Part shown: one piece after another, positions 47,710 to 56,042 of the stretch
How the letters are laid out: each line of letters opens with the position of its first letter
Position numbering within the stretch: position 1 is the stretch's first letter
Assembly: GCA_903829815.1 (NCBI GenBank)
Contig: CAIKRR010000029.1
Coordinates: forward strand, 124,001-188,000
DNA length: 64,000 bases
Origin: an uncultured Pseudomonadota bacterium
GTDB taxonomy: Bacteria; Pseudomonadota; Gammaproteobacteria; Burkholderiales; SG8-39
Direction: 5' to 3'
Position numbers and translations under genes: made by a program
The notes under the pieces: model-generated
What the model saw: only the letters and a program-made list of their open reading frames with translations
What the model was told of the DNA's origin: nothing
Databases searched by the model: none

Positions 47710-48843
47710 TCAGACGCGTACGGTAACCGCCTCGATCACGCGGTTTACGTCATGATCCTGCATGCCAGGCCATAGCGGCAGGCGAAGAACCCGTTGCGCG
47801 AGGATTTCAGTCCTTGACAGGTCGCCACCAGCGCGGCCGTGCCTCATGCCGGCAGGTGACGAGTGTAGCGGTACGTAATGCGACACCGGTTGTACCCCGG
47901 CCCCCCTCAGCGCCCCAACCACCGCCTCACGGTTACGACCGGGCGGCAGGATCAGGTAGTACATGTGAGCATTGTGCTGGCAGTTGTCCGGCACGATGGG
48001 GCGACGCAATCGACCATCGGCCTCGGTTCGCTCGAACGCTTCGTGATAAGCATTCCAGATCGCCATGCGCGCCTGCGTGATGGCGTCTGCGCGCTCGAGC
48101 TGAGCCACGAGCAAGGCGGCCACGAGCTCGCTGGGCAGGTACGACGAACCGACCTCCTGCCAGGTGTAGCGATCGACCTCACCGCGCAAAAATCGGCTGC
48201 GATCGGTGCCCTTCTCGCGAATCATCTCGGCCCGCGGGCCAAGCGCATCGTCATTGACCAGCAGTGCCCCACCCTCGCCTGCCACGATATTCTTGGTTTC
48301 GTGAAAGCTGATAGCGCCGAGATCGCCCATGGAACCGAGCGGACGGCCGCGATACGACGCCATCACGCCCTGGGCAGCGTCCTCGATCACGCGCAAGCCA
48401 TGCCGTCGCGCTATCGACATGATCGAATCCATTTCGCATGAAACCCCGGCGTAGTGCACCGGCACGATCGCGCGGGTACGCGAAGTGATGGCCTCCTCGA
48501 TCAACGTTTCGTCGATATTGAGGGTGTCGGCTCGTATGTCCACAAACACCGGTACTGCGCCTCTCAGGGCAAAGGCAGCGGCCGTGGAGACGAAGGTGTA
48601 GGAAGGCATGATCACCTCGTCACCCGGAACGATATCGAGCAGCAGCGCCGCCATCTCCAGCGCAGCCGTGCACGAGTGGGTCAGCAAGGCGCGCGGCGTC
48701 GAGCACCGACTCTCGATCCAGGCATGCACTTGCCGGGTGAAGGGCCCGTCTCCTGCCAGACGCCCACTGACACAGACCTCGTTCAGGTACTCCAGTTCTC
48801 GCCCGATCAGAAACGGACGATTGAAGGGTATCGAATGCATCAT
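47710..48843 (-). CDS. wecE: Sugar-nucleotide aminotransferase, WecE/RffA-like
   Basis: This 377-residue PLP enzyme belongs to the DegT/DnrJ/EryC1/StrS family. The PLP lysine is K184 in SFHETKN, the aspartate is D155 in IEDAAQG, and VMPSYTFVSTAAAF is the cofactor loop. The start MHSIPFNRP and the length match WecE, the dTDP-4-dehydro-6-deoxyglucose transaminase used for dTDP-Fuc4N type sugars. GGAGG precedes the first of two ATGs (48843). No other dTDP-sugar genes are in the window; the nearest neighbour is a putative glycosyltransferase. Confidence 0.88.
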   Translation of the reverse strand: MMHSIPFNRPFLIGRELEYLNEVCVSGRLAGDGPFTRQVHAWIESRCSTPRALLTHSCTAALEMAALLLDIVPGDEVIMPSYTFVSTAAAFALRGAVPVFVDIRADTLNIDETLIEEAITSRTRAIVPVHYAGVSCEMDSIMSIARRHGLRVIEDAAQGVMASYRGRPLGSMGDLGAISFHETKNIVAGEGGALLVNDDALGPRAEMIREKGTDRSRFLRGEVDRYTWQEVGSSYLPSELVAALLVAQLERADAITQARMAIWNAYHEAFERTEADGRLRRPIVPDNCQHNAHMYYLILPPGRNREAVVGALRGAGVQPVSHYVPLHSSPAGMRHGRAGGDLSRTEILAQRVLRLPLWPGMQDHDVNRVIEAVTVRV

Positions 48844-48892
48844 GATCCACCCCTCCAGGGCAGCCGTGGCAAGCGGCAACGGCAATAAGCGC

Positions 48893-49828
48893 TCATGCCA
48901 GCGCAGTGGCAGTCGCAGGGGCAGGGGCAGGGACGGGAGATTCCATCGCTGTCCTCAGCGTCGCTGCCAGTTGCACCATGAAAACCTTGCGCTGTCCTCG
49001 CAAGTGAGAGACGAAACGCGATCGACGGTCCTGATCGGTGACCGAGATCTGCCAGTTGTCGCCCACCCGTTCAATCTCAGGCGCATAGTTGTAGAGGGCA
49101 TCTTCGAGTATCGCGACCTTTATGCCCTGATATCGCACATGCTTGCGTTGCCCTGCCATGAAGGCACGGCCAAACATCACCATCAAGGTGTGAGGCTCGC
49201 CCCACCACGACATGAAGTGCTCGCGAACCCGCCCCTTCAAGGCGCCGTATTCTTCAAGCGCATCATGCTGAAACAGGTACTCCATCTGCTGCATCCATGC
49301 GCCAAAGAAACGGCTCGTCGCCTCACTGGAACGGGCAAAGAGCACGCCCCCGTTGATGATCGACATCAGCGAGTTCAGCGGCACGCCGCGTTCGCTGTAC
49401 TTCAGGTCGGGATAGAAGGTGGCAGGAAACGCAAGGTCGAAATCGCTGCCGAACACATCGTCGAGCGCACGATTGAGCAGGATGTCGATATCCATGAAGA
49501 CGAGATCGACCTCCTCACCGTGCTCGAGCAGTGCATCCACATATTGCTTCTGTACGCGCAACCGGTCGTACATCAAATGCCCGTGACGGATATCGGCATG
49601 CCGCACCAGCGTGAGATCGTCCGGCAACCCCGGCGCATCAAAGGTCTCATCGGTCACAAGCACCACCGGACATTGGGGCATCACACGACGAATCGATTCG
49701 ACGCACAGCACCAGCATCTGCGACGGGGCCAGAGCGGCATCGGGATTTCCGAGTTCAGCCTGGAGACGCTTCTCACGATCTTCGGTGAAGAACAACACGA
49801 TATGCGGAGGGCGGCGGTGGCGCTTCAT
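48893..49828 (-). CDS. Putative nucleotide-diphospho-sugar glycosyltransferase
   Basis: I do not know the exact family of this 311-residue protein. It begins with HIVLFFTEDREKR and has VVLVTDETFD, then D113-I-D115 in LVFMDIDILLN, the type of DxD motif that binds a metal-nucleotide sugar in GT-A enzymes. NGGVLFARSS near residue 160 also resembles glycosyltransferases of the GT8 and nucleotid_trans type. The C-terminus is an Ala/Pro-rich tail. It is upstream of the WecE-like gene on the same strand, 49 bp away, so a small surface-glycan pair is likely. Confidence 0.65.
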   Translation of the reverse strand: MKRHRRPPHIVLFFTEDREKRLQAELGNPDAALAPSQMLVLCVESIRRVMPQCPVVLVTDETFDAPGLPDDLTLVRHADIRHGHLMYDRLRVQKQYVDALLEHGEEVDLVFMDIDILLNRALDDVFGSDFDLAFPATFYPDLKYSERGVPLNSLMSIINGGVLFARSSEATSRFFGAWMQQMEYLFQHDALEEYGALKGRVREHFMSWWGEPHTLMVMFGRAFMAGQRKHVRYQGIKVAILEDALYNYAPEIERVGDNWQISVTDQDRRSRFVSHLRGQRKVFMVQLAATLRTAMESPVPAPAPATATALA

Positions 49829-50129
49829 CTGGGAAGAATGTCCTCTGGTTCGAGCGATGGCCTCGAGGCATCAGCGTCGCCCGGACAGTCAGTGCCCGCA
49901 GGGTCGCGCCAACACCTCAAGACAGATCCGAAAAGTCTGCCAGCGCAAACACCAACCGAAGCCGCATGCAGCCGAAATCTCGACAGGCAAGTGTCGAAAA
50001 AATCACGCTGTATATCCCCTTGCGTGACCAAATACGCAGATCGTCACCGTGCCGATCGAGGTGGCTGGTGCCTCTGCCGAGCAGCAAGACTTCCAGGCAC
50101 GCGGTCAAAAGCAGCTAGAATTGCGCTCC
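49829..50129. other. Gene-free stretch, 301 bp
   Basis: This gap lies between the glycosyltransferase gene start and tRNA-Arg. I see no open frame with a start site, no repeat and no hairpin of note. It must hold the promoter of the minus-strand glycan genes, which I could not place, and the -10 box of the tRNA gene at its right end. Confidence 0.6.
50116..50121 (+). promoter_or_regulatory. -10 box of the tRNA-Arg gene
   Basis: TAGAAT ends 8 bases before the first base of the tRNA, a normal distance for a stable-RNA promoter. TTCCAG at 50091-50096 is the closest -35 candidate, with a long 19-bp spacer. Confidence 0.5.
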
Positions 50130-50201
50130 CTCTCCGTAGTTCAATGGATAGAACGAGTGCCTCCTAAGCGCTAGATACAGGTTCGATTCCTGTCGGGGGG
50201 A
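50130..50201 (+). tRNA. tRNA-Arg (anticodon CCU)
   Basis: The cloverleaf folds fully. The 7-bp acceptor stem is 50130-50136 with 50194-50200 (two G-U pairs). The anticodon stem is 50156-50160 with 50168-50172, around loop CTCCTAA with anticodon CCT at 50163-50165. The T stem is 50177-50181 with 50189-50193, and its loop is TTCGATT. The discriminator is A50201, and CCA is not encoded. It reads the rare AGG codon. Confidence 0.93.
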
Positions 50202-50324
50202 CTTCGGGCCGCATGATGACCATCAGAACAGTGCCCGGGGCTGCGTTATCATCAGGCGCAGATCAAAGGCGTGCCTCCTGGCACCCCCACCCGTCGATCA
50301 CCGCGCCAGACGAGCGACCCAGCC

Positions 50325-50861
50325 ATGAAATTCTGTTCGAACTGCGCCCATCCGGTCGTGCACCAGATCCCGGAAGGGGACAACCGACTTCGCCACATGT
50401 GCGTTTCATGCGGCGTCGTACACTATGAGAACCCCAAGCTCGTGGTGGGTTCCATCCCGGTATGGGGCGAGCAGGTACTGCTGTGCAGACGCGCGATTGA
50501 ACCGCGTCACGGGTACTGGACTCTGCCGGCCGGCTTCATGGAAAACGGCGAGTCAACGGCCGAAGCGGCTGCCCGCGAGACGCTCGAAGAGGCAGACGCC
50601 CGTATCGAACTGCTCGATCTCTACACGCTCTATTCGATCAGCTACGTCGATCAGGTACACGTGTACTACCGGGCACGGCTGCTCGATCTGAACTTCGGCC
50701 CAGGCACCGAAAGCCTCGAAGTGAAACTGTTCGACGAAAGCGACATTCCGTGGGATGACCTTGCCTTCCGGACCGTGCAGATCACCCTGCGTCACTTCTT
50801 CGATGACCGGCGAACCGGCAGATTCAGCCTGCACACCGGCTCACTCGACCCGGTTCGCTGA
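50325..50861 (+). CDS. Nudix hydrolase with N-terminal zinc ribbon
   Basis: This 178-residue protein has a zinc ribbon (C4, C7, C26, C29) followed by a Nudix domain. The Nudix box is complete (G70-x5-E-x7-RETLEEA, with the catalytic glutamates). The zinc-ribbon-plus-Nudix form resembles NudC-like NADH pyrophosphatases, but the protein lacks the longer N-terminal domain of NudC. I start at the ATG at 50325, because the preceding 18 residues are Pro/Arg-rich. Its 3' end overlaps rsxB (opposite strand) by 21 bp. Confidence 0.88.
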   Translation: MKFCSNCAHPVVHQIPEGDNRLRHMCVSCGVVHYENPKLVVGSIPVWGEQVLLCRRAIEPRHGYWTLPAGFMENGESTAEAAARETLEEADARIELLDLYTLYSISYVDQVHVYYRARLLDLNFGPGTESLEVKLFDESDIPWDDLAFRTVQITLRHFFDDRRTGRFSLHTGSLDPVR

Positions 50862-51431
50862 GCGAGGTTTGCCCGCGTCGGCACGAGCGTCTGCCCGCGC
50901 TTGCGCCCGAGCACGGGCTCGATCGACAGCCCCCCGAATGACAGCCATTCGAGGATCGGTCACCGACGGGCTGATCGCACCATCAACACTCGGCACACCG
51001 TGGATATCGGCGCCAGCGGGGCCTGCATTCGACCCTGAGCCACCGGGGGCTGCGTCCACCCGTGCCCCAGGACCATCGAACCGGCCAGGCACGGCCTTCC
51101 CAAGCCCGAGCCGCTCCGCTCGCGCCCGCTCGCGTCGGCTCGCCTCATCAGCCACCTCGACACCCCAGACGACGCCTGCCGGGGCAGCCTCGAACACGAT
51201 GCAATCGACCGGACATGGGGGTGCACACAACTCGCAACCGGTACACCATTGGGTAACGACGGCGTGCATGTGTTTGGCCGATCCGACGATGGCATCGACC
51301 GGACAGGCCCGAATGCACAAGGTGCAACCGATGCAGTCGGCCTCGATGATGCGTGCCAGCCGCCGCGGGCTCCCGAGGGCTCGGACAAGCGCAGGCTCGC
51401 CAGGCGGCGGCATCAATCGGGGAGAAGACAC
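50841..51431 (-). CDS. rsxB: Short RsxB/RnfB-like ferredoxin subunit
   Basis: This 196-residue protein carries two [4Fe-4S] motifs (C33-x2-C36-x2-C39-x3-CP and C63-x2-C66-x2-C69-x3-CP) in the RnfB order, [21 protein letters not shown]. It lacks the N-terminal membrane segment and Fe-S domain of full RnfB, and has a C-terminal tail rich in Ala and Arg ([16 protein letters not shown]). This short form is common in betaproteobacteria near nth, although no other rnf genes are in the window. Its role may be as a soluble iron-sulfur electron carrier. Confidence 0.85.
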   Translation of the reverse strand: MSSPRLMPPPGEPALVRALGSPRRLARIIEADCIGCTLCIRACPVDAIVGSAKHMHAVVTQWCTGCELCAPPCPVDCIVFEAAPAGVVWGVEVADEASRRERARAERLGLGKAVPGRFDGPGARVDAAPGGSGSNAGPAGADIHGVPSVDGAISPSVTDPRMAVIRGAVDRARARAQARADARADAGKPRSANRVE

Positions 51432-51437
51432 GGGCGT

Positions 51438-52175
51438 TCAGCCTCCGTCGTGATCGTGCATGGGCTGCCACTGACCGTCATGGAGCGCCTCGATCGGCCG
51501 AAACCGCGACTTGTAGGCCATTTTACGACTGTCCTCGATCCAGTAACCCAGATACAGCCAGGAAACCCCGATGCGGCGGCAGTATTCGATCTGCCACAGG
51601 ATGTTGTAGGTGCCCAGACTGGCCTGCTCCATGGCTGGATCGAAGAAGGTATAGACCGAAGAGAGCCCATCGGCCAGAAAATCGATGATGCTCACCATTA
51701 CGAGACGATCGCCATCGCGGAACTCGACCAACTGGGTATTGACCCGGCTCTGCAGCAGGAAGTGCGAGTATTGGTCGCGACTGTCCTGATCCATCCCACC
51801 GCCGGCATGACGGGCGGCCTGATAGCGCAGATAAAGCGCGTAATGCTCGAGCCGGAAGCGCAGGCTGGTGATGGTTGCCTCGATCCCCTGGTTTCGCGTA
51901 CGTGCCCGGCGTTGTGACCGCGAAGGTCTGAAGCGGGCGACATCGATACGCACCGGCAAACAGGCTTGGCAACTGTCGCAGTGCGGCCGATAGGTGAAGA
52001 TGCCGCTGCGCCTGAAACCGGCACGCACCAGATCGCTGTAGATCTCGGTGCCGATCAGGTGGCTGGGCGAAGCAACCTGTGAACGTGCGGTATGCCCGGG
52101 CAGGTAACTGCACGGATAAGGCGCAGTCACATAGAACTGCAGCGCAGCGTGAGGAAGATCGTCAAGCCTTGACAT
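51438..52175 (-). CDS. bpt: Aspartate/glutamate leucyltransferase (Bpt)
   Basis: This 245-residue protein is a bacterial Ate1-type aminoacyl-tRNA-protein transferase. It has the N-terminal CSYLPG and the cysteine-containing [18 protein letters not shown], and ends with a core including YTFFDP and [21 protein letters not shown]. Bpt adds leucine to N-terminal Asp or Glu, making an N-degron for ClpAP. The rsxB start lies 6 bp downstream; the aat stop is 36 bp upstream, so aat, bpt and rsxB form one transcription unit. Confidence 0.94.
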   Translation of the reverse strand: MSRLDDLPHAALQFYVTAPYPCSYLPGHTARSQVASPSHLIGTEIYSDLVRAGFRRSGIFTYRPHCDSCQACLPVRIDVARFRPSRSQRRARTRNQGIEATITSLRFRLEHYALYLRYQAARHAGGGMDQDSRDQYSHFLLQSRVNTQLVEFRDGDRLVMVSIIDFLADGLSSVYTFFDPAMEQASLGTYNILWQIEYCRRIGVSWLYLGYWIEDSRKMAYKSRFRPIEALHDGQWQPMHDHDGG

Positions 52176-52211
52176 CGGGTGGGCATCATCCAGCGGTACG
52201 GCGACGGGCGC

Positions 52212-52928
52212 TCAGGTCCTGAGGTCGCGTACGTCGAGTCTGGAACTCACGTAGGACCACCGATCGCCTTTCGCAGGGCAGTCTACCAACTCCTCGAGGG
52301 CTTGCAAGAAGGTGTCGCGCGGAATCTGACGAGCCCCCATCGCTTCCAGATGCTCGGTGTGCATCTGACAATCGATCACCTGAAAGCCGGCATGGTGCAG
52401 ATAGCGCGACAAATGCACCAGAGCGATCTTGGACGCATCAGGTACCAGACTGAACATCGACTCGCCGAAGAAGACCCGCCCAAGGGCCACCCCGTAGAGG
52501 CCGCCAGCCAGCCTACCGTCGACCCAGGTCTCGATGGAATGCGCGAGGCCCGCCTCGTGCAGTTCAAGGTAACCCTGCTTCAGTTCCGCAGTGATCCAGG
52601 TGCCCGCCTGTCCTTCGCGCGGTGCCGCACAGGCCTCGATCACATCAACGAAGCAGGTATCGAAGCGCACTTCGTAGGGTCGGTTTCGCAACACCTTGGA
52701 AAGCGACCGGGTGACACGGATATCGCCCGGATAGAGCACCATGCGCGGGTCCGGACTCCACCATAGAATCGGATCGCCCGGCGAGTACCAGGGAAAGATG
52801 CCGTTCCGGTAAGCTTCGACCAACCGTCGCGGCGACAGGTCGCCACCAGCCGCGAGGAGCCCGTTGGGGTTATCCATGGCGAACTCGTTGGGCGGGAAAG
52901 GGGCGTCGCCCTGAATCCAGGGAATCAT
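52212..52928 (-). CDS. aat: Leucyl/phenylalanyl-tRNA-protein transferase
   Basis: This 238-residue enzyme transfers Leu or Phe from tRNA to N-terminal Arg/Lys of proteins, completing the bacterial N-degron pathway together with Bpt. Motifs GLLAAGGDLSPRRLVEAYRNGIFPWY, PILWWSPDPRMVLYP and GGLYGVALGRVFFGESMFS are typical. The start MIPWIQG is at 52928; the open frame continues upstream to 53552 on the opposite strand of nth and is spurious. It precedes bpt by 36 bp. Confidence 0.96.
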   Translation of the reverse strand: MIPWIQGDAPFPPNEFAMDNPNGLLAAGGDLSPRRLVEAYRNGIFPWYSPGDPILWWSPDPRMVLYPGDIRVTRSLSKVLRNRPYEVRFDTCFVDVIEACAAPREGQAGTWITAELKQGYLELHEAGLAHSIETWVDGRLAGGLYGVALGRVFFGESMFSLVPDASKIALVHLSRYLHHAGFQVIDCQMHTEHLEAMGARQIPRDTFLQALEELVDCPAKGDRWSYVSSRLDVRDLRT

Positions 52929-53021
52929 CGCAGGTTGGATGGTAGATCTTCCTTCAGCATGCACCCCAAAGGGCTCCGGCAGGCGTGCACTTGTCACACT
53001 TCCATTGATGATATCGCAACG

Positions 53022-53696
53022 ATGAACCCGCAAAAACGCCATCAGATCTTCTCGCGCCTGCGCACTGCCAATCCGGAGCCGCGCACCGAACTGCTCTATG
53101 ACTCGACCTACCAGTTGCTGGTGGCGGTGATCCTCTCGGCACAGTCGACCGACCGCGGCGTGAATATCGCGACCCGAGGCCTGTTCAAGGCTGCGCGTAC
53201 CCCGACCGAAATGGTGGCACTGGGGCTCGAAGGCCTCGAGGCGCATGTAAAGACCATTGGTCTGTATCACAACAAGGCAAGGAACATCCTCGCAACCTCG
53301 CAGCAACTCATCGATCTTCACGGCGGCGCAGTGCCTGCCGAGCGCGAAGCCCTGGAAGCCCTGCCTGGGGTCGGTCGCAAGACCGCCAACGTGGTATTGA
53401 ACGTGGCCTTCGGCCAGGCCGTGATGGCCGTGGACACCCACATCTTTCGCGTATCCAATCGGACCCGCATCGCCCCCGGCAAGACCGAACGTGCGGTCGA
53501 AGACCGTTTGGTGAAATTCATCGCACCCGAGTTCATGCAACATGCCCACCACTGGCTGATACTGCTGGGACGCTATGTCTGCAAGGCCCGCCGCCCCGAA
53601 TGCTTCCAGTGCCCTATCGCCGATCTGTGCGAGTACCGTGCGAAGACCCCCGCCCCGGCAGCCCCCGCTGCCCGCAGCCCCAATCGACCTGACTGA
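53022..53696 (+). CDS. nth: Endonuclease III
   Basis: This 224-residue base-excision DNA glycosylase/AP lyase removes oxidised pyrimidines. The helix-hairpin-helix LPGVGRKTANVV with catalytic K120, D138 in VDTHIFR, and the [4Fe-4S] ligands C187-x6-C194-x2-C197-x5-C203 are all in the E. coli register. The C-terminus adds a Pro/Ala-rich tail. The gene is divergent from aat. A DUF1841 gene follows after 11 bp. Confidence 0.97.
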   Translation: MNPQKRHQIFSRLRTANPEPRTELLYDSTYQLLVAVILSAQSTDRGVNIATRGLFKAARTPTEMVALGLEGLEAHVKTIGLYHNKARNILATSQQLIDLHGGAVPAEREALEALPGVGRKTANVVLNVAFGQAVMAVDTHIFRVSNRTRIAPGKTERAVEDRLVKFIAPEFMQHAHHWLILLGRYVCKARRPECFQCPIADLCEYRAKTPAPAAPAARSPNRPD

Positions 53697-53707
53697 GACC
53701 CCAGCGG

Positions 53708-54121
53708 ATGTTCAACCCGACACGCGACCAGGTACGCGCCTTCTTTCGTGGCACGCTCGAGAAATATCGGCAAAAGGCCCCCCTCGAGGGACTCGAGCAG
53801 GTCGCGGCTGCCCTGCTCATCGACCACCCCGAATATCACCCGCTGATGCAATCATCCGATGCGCCGATCGCTCCGAGTGAGGCCAATCCGTTTCTGCACC
53901 TGTCGATGCACCTGGCACTCGAAGAGCAGTACGCCATCGATCAGCCACCGGGTGTGCGGGCCGCGCTTGACCAACTGAGCCACCGGCATGGGCAACACGA
54001 AGGGCGCCACGAGGCGATGGAATGCCTCGGCGAGATGCTGTGGCGATCGCAGCGCGACAACGCCCCACCGGACGCAGGGGCCTACCTGGAAAGCCTGCTC
54101 ACCCGTGCCAGCAAGGACTGA
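53708..54121 (+). CDS. DUF1841 family protein
   Basis: This 137-residue protein begins MFNPTRDQVRAFF and has PFLHLSMHLALEEQ and HEGRHEAMECLGEMLW, the standard DUF1841 features. The histidines in LHLSMHLALEEQ and HRHGQHEGRH look like a possible metal-binding cluster; no function is known. It is cotranscribed with nth, an arrangement seen in betaproteobacteria. Confidence 0.9.
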   Translation: MFNPTRDQVRAFFRGTLEKYRQKAPLEGLEQVAAALLIDHPEYHPLMQSSDAPIAPSEANPFLHLSMHLALEEQYAIDQPPGVRAALDQLSHRHGQHEGRHEAMECLGEMLWRSQRDNAPPDAGAYLESLLTRASKD

Positions 54122-54224
54122 GAGGAACGGCCTGGATAAACCGCATCGCGCGACCGCCCATCGATTCTGAGCAGCGACCGCAAGCAACCGTCAGGGGCGC
54201 AGGCGTCACCCGCTTGCCGACCGA

Positions 54225-54599
54225 TCAGCGAATGACCTTGAGAGGTCCTTTCTGCGATGCAAACCAGGCGGCCAGGTCCTCGATCTCCGCGACGGAGAGA
54301 GGCTGCGCCATGCCGGCCATGATCGCATTCTTGCGAGCACCCGACTTGTACTGCTTCAGTGCCTGCACGAGATACTCCTCGTGCTGCCCCGCCAGACGCG
54401 GATAGTCGGGAAAGGTCGCGACCCCTGTGCCATCGACACCATGACAGGCACCACAGACCGCCTTTGCCTTCTCGCCACCCGAGGCCGCATTGCCGGCCTG
54501 CGCATTCACACCGACGACGAGACCGACTGCCATAGTGACGAGCATCGCCAGGCGACGTGCTCCCGAACGATGAACGGCAACGCTGTGCAACTTCGACAT
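54225..54599 (-). CDS. Small periplasmic c-type cytochrome
   Basis: This 124-residue protein has a signal peptide (ending near NAQAG, about residue 36) and one haem site, C49-x2-C52-H53 in CGACHG. A methionine in NAIMAGMAQPLS is the likely sixth haem ligand. The form is a class I monohaem cytochrome, like the c4/c5 or c553 types. It lies 28 bp after the other small cytochrome gene, so both are one operon. Confidence 0.92.
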   Translation of the reverse strand: MSKLHSVAVHRSGARRLAMLVTMAVGLVVGVNAQAGNAASGGEKAKAVCGACHGVDGTGVATFPDYPRLAGQHEEYLVQALKQYKSGARKNAIMAGMAQPLSVAEIEDLAAWFASQKGPLKVIR

Positions 54600-54627
54600 G
54601 GAACCTGTCACTCCGATCACTGGATTG

Positions 54628-55017
54628 TCACTGGGCCTTGGCGGCCGCGTAGTAGGCGGCCAGATCGGCCATATCCGTCTCGGACAAGCTGCCGGCAATG
54701 GCGCGCATGCTGGGATGGCTGCGCTCGCCTGCCTTGTAGGCACGCAACGCGCTGATCAGATAGCCCTCGCTCTGTCCCGCGATCAGGGGCACTGCGTAGA
54801 CCACCGGATAGGCTGTGCGGTAGCCAGGGATGCCATGACAGCCTATGCACATCGAATTCTTGGCCTGGGCACGCACCACATCGCCCTTGGCGGCAGCGGT
54901 TTCCGCCCAGGCAGCAGAAGGCACCGAGACCAGCGCGGCCAGCGCAAGGCTTGCGGCAAGCAAGGAGAGGCGAGATATCCCAGGGGGCAGGCTGGAGAGG
55001 ATGGACTTCGAGTGCAT
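54628..55017 (-). CDS. Small periplasmic c-type cytochrome
   Basis: This 129-residue protein has a signal peptide ending in AWAET (about residue 38) and a haem site, C57-x2-C60-H61 in CIGCHG. Methionine in HPSMRAIAGSLS is the likely axial ligand. It is a monohaem class I cytochrome, similar in plan to its downstream neighbour; together they resemble the two halves of a dihaem cytochrome c4. It is divergent from the MoxR gene. Confidence 0.92.
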   Translation of the reverse strand: MHSKSILSSLPPGISRLSLLAASLALAALVSVPSAAWAETAAAKGDVVRAQAKNSMCIGCHGIPGYRTAYPVVYAVPLIAGQSEGYLISALRAYKAGERSHPSMRAIAGSLSETDMADLAAYYAAAKAQ

Positions 55018-55171
55018 GGTGACTGGCGCAGGCTGATTGAGTTATGCCCTCGATTGTACCCGAGCCCCCCGACATGGGCAAAGCCCATACAATCGCGACC
55101 CGGGCATCGATCACATCGACCAATCCCTGAGATCCAGGGTGCCCCCCCACCGACCTGTCCGGAGATGTCGC

Positions 55172-56014
55172 ATGCGATTTGTTGGGTCTGCCGATTACGT
55201 AGCCACCGAGGACCTCAAGCTTGCCGTCAACGCCGCCATCACGCTGCGCCGGCCACTGCTGGTGAAGGGCGAGCCTGGAACCGGCAAGACGATGCTGGCC
55301 GAACAGGTTGCCGCCACGCTGGGCCTGCCGCTGCTCGAGTGGCATGTCAAGTCGACCACCAAGGCGCAACAGGGGCTCTACGAATACGACGCGGTCTCGC
55401 GGCTGCGTGACTCGCAACTCGGTGACAACCGCGTGCAGGACATTTCCAACTACATCGTGCGCGGTACCTTGTGGCAGGCGTTTGCGAGCGAGACGCCCGT
55501 CGTCCTGCTGATCGATGAGATCGACAAGGCCGACATCGAGTTCCCCAACGATCTGCTGCGCGAAATCGACCGCATGGAGTTTCATGTCTACGAAACCCGC
55601 GAGATGGTGCGTGCACGCCACCGGCCGCTCGTATTCATTACCTCGAACAATGAAAAGGAGTTGCCCGATGCCTTTCTGCGACGCTGCTTCTTCCACTACA
55701 TCCGGTTTCCCGACCGTGAGACCCTGGCACAAATCGTCGAGGTGCACTTCCCCGGCATCCGCAAGGAACTCCTGCGCGAGGCGCTGGAAGCCTTCTTCGA
55801 GGTGCGCGACACCCCAGGACTGAAAAAGAAGCCATCGACTTCGGAATTGATCGACTGGCTCAAGCTGCTGCTGGCCGAGGACATCTCACCCGAAGTCCTG
55901 CGTTCGAAAGATCGCAAGACCATCATCCCGCCGATGCACGGCGCACTGCTCAAGAACGAGCAGGACGTGCACTTGTTCGAGCGACTGGTGTTCCTGTCGC
56001 GCCAATCGCGCTGA
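55172..56014 (+). CDS. MoxR-family AAA+ ATPase
   Basis: This 280-residue AAA+ protein has Walker A GEPGTGKT (residues 33-40), Walker B LLIDEIDKAD and sensor-type ITSNNEKELPDAFLRRC. MoxR ATPases act as chaperones that insert cofactors or mature metalloenzymes, working with a VWA partner. GGAG lies 7 bp before the ATG at 55172. The next gene encodes a VWA protein, and the pair is equivalent to CoxD-CoxE or YehL-YehP-like modules. Confidence 0.93.
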   Translation: MRFVGSADYVATEDLKLAVNAAITLRRPLLVKGEPGTGKTMLAEQVAATLGLPLLEWHVKSTTKAQQGLYEYDAVSRLRDSQLGDNRVQDISNYIVRGTLWQAFASETPVVLLIDEIDKADIEFPNDLLREIDRMEFHVYETREMVRARHRPLVFITSNNEKELPDAFLRRCFFHYIRFPDRETLAQIVEVHFPGIRKELLREALEAFFEVRDTPGLKKKPSTSELIDWLKLLLAEDISPEVLRSKDRKTIIPPMHGALLKNEQDVHLFERLVFLSRQSR

Positions 56015-56042
56015 GTGCCTCTGCGAGAGGCAACTCAAGACC

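Noticed and set aside
50130-50201. tRNA-Arg as an attachment site for an integrated element
   Set aside because: I see no copy of the tRNA 3' end in the flanking sequence and no integrase in the window.
52929-53552. Extension of the aat frame opposite nth
   Set aside because: nth has a full set of catalytic and Fe-S residues on the plus strand; the extension has no family features.
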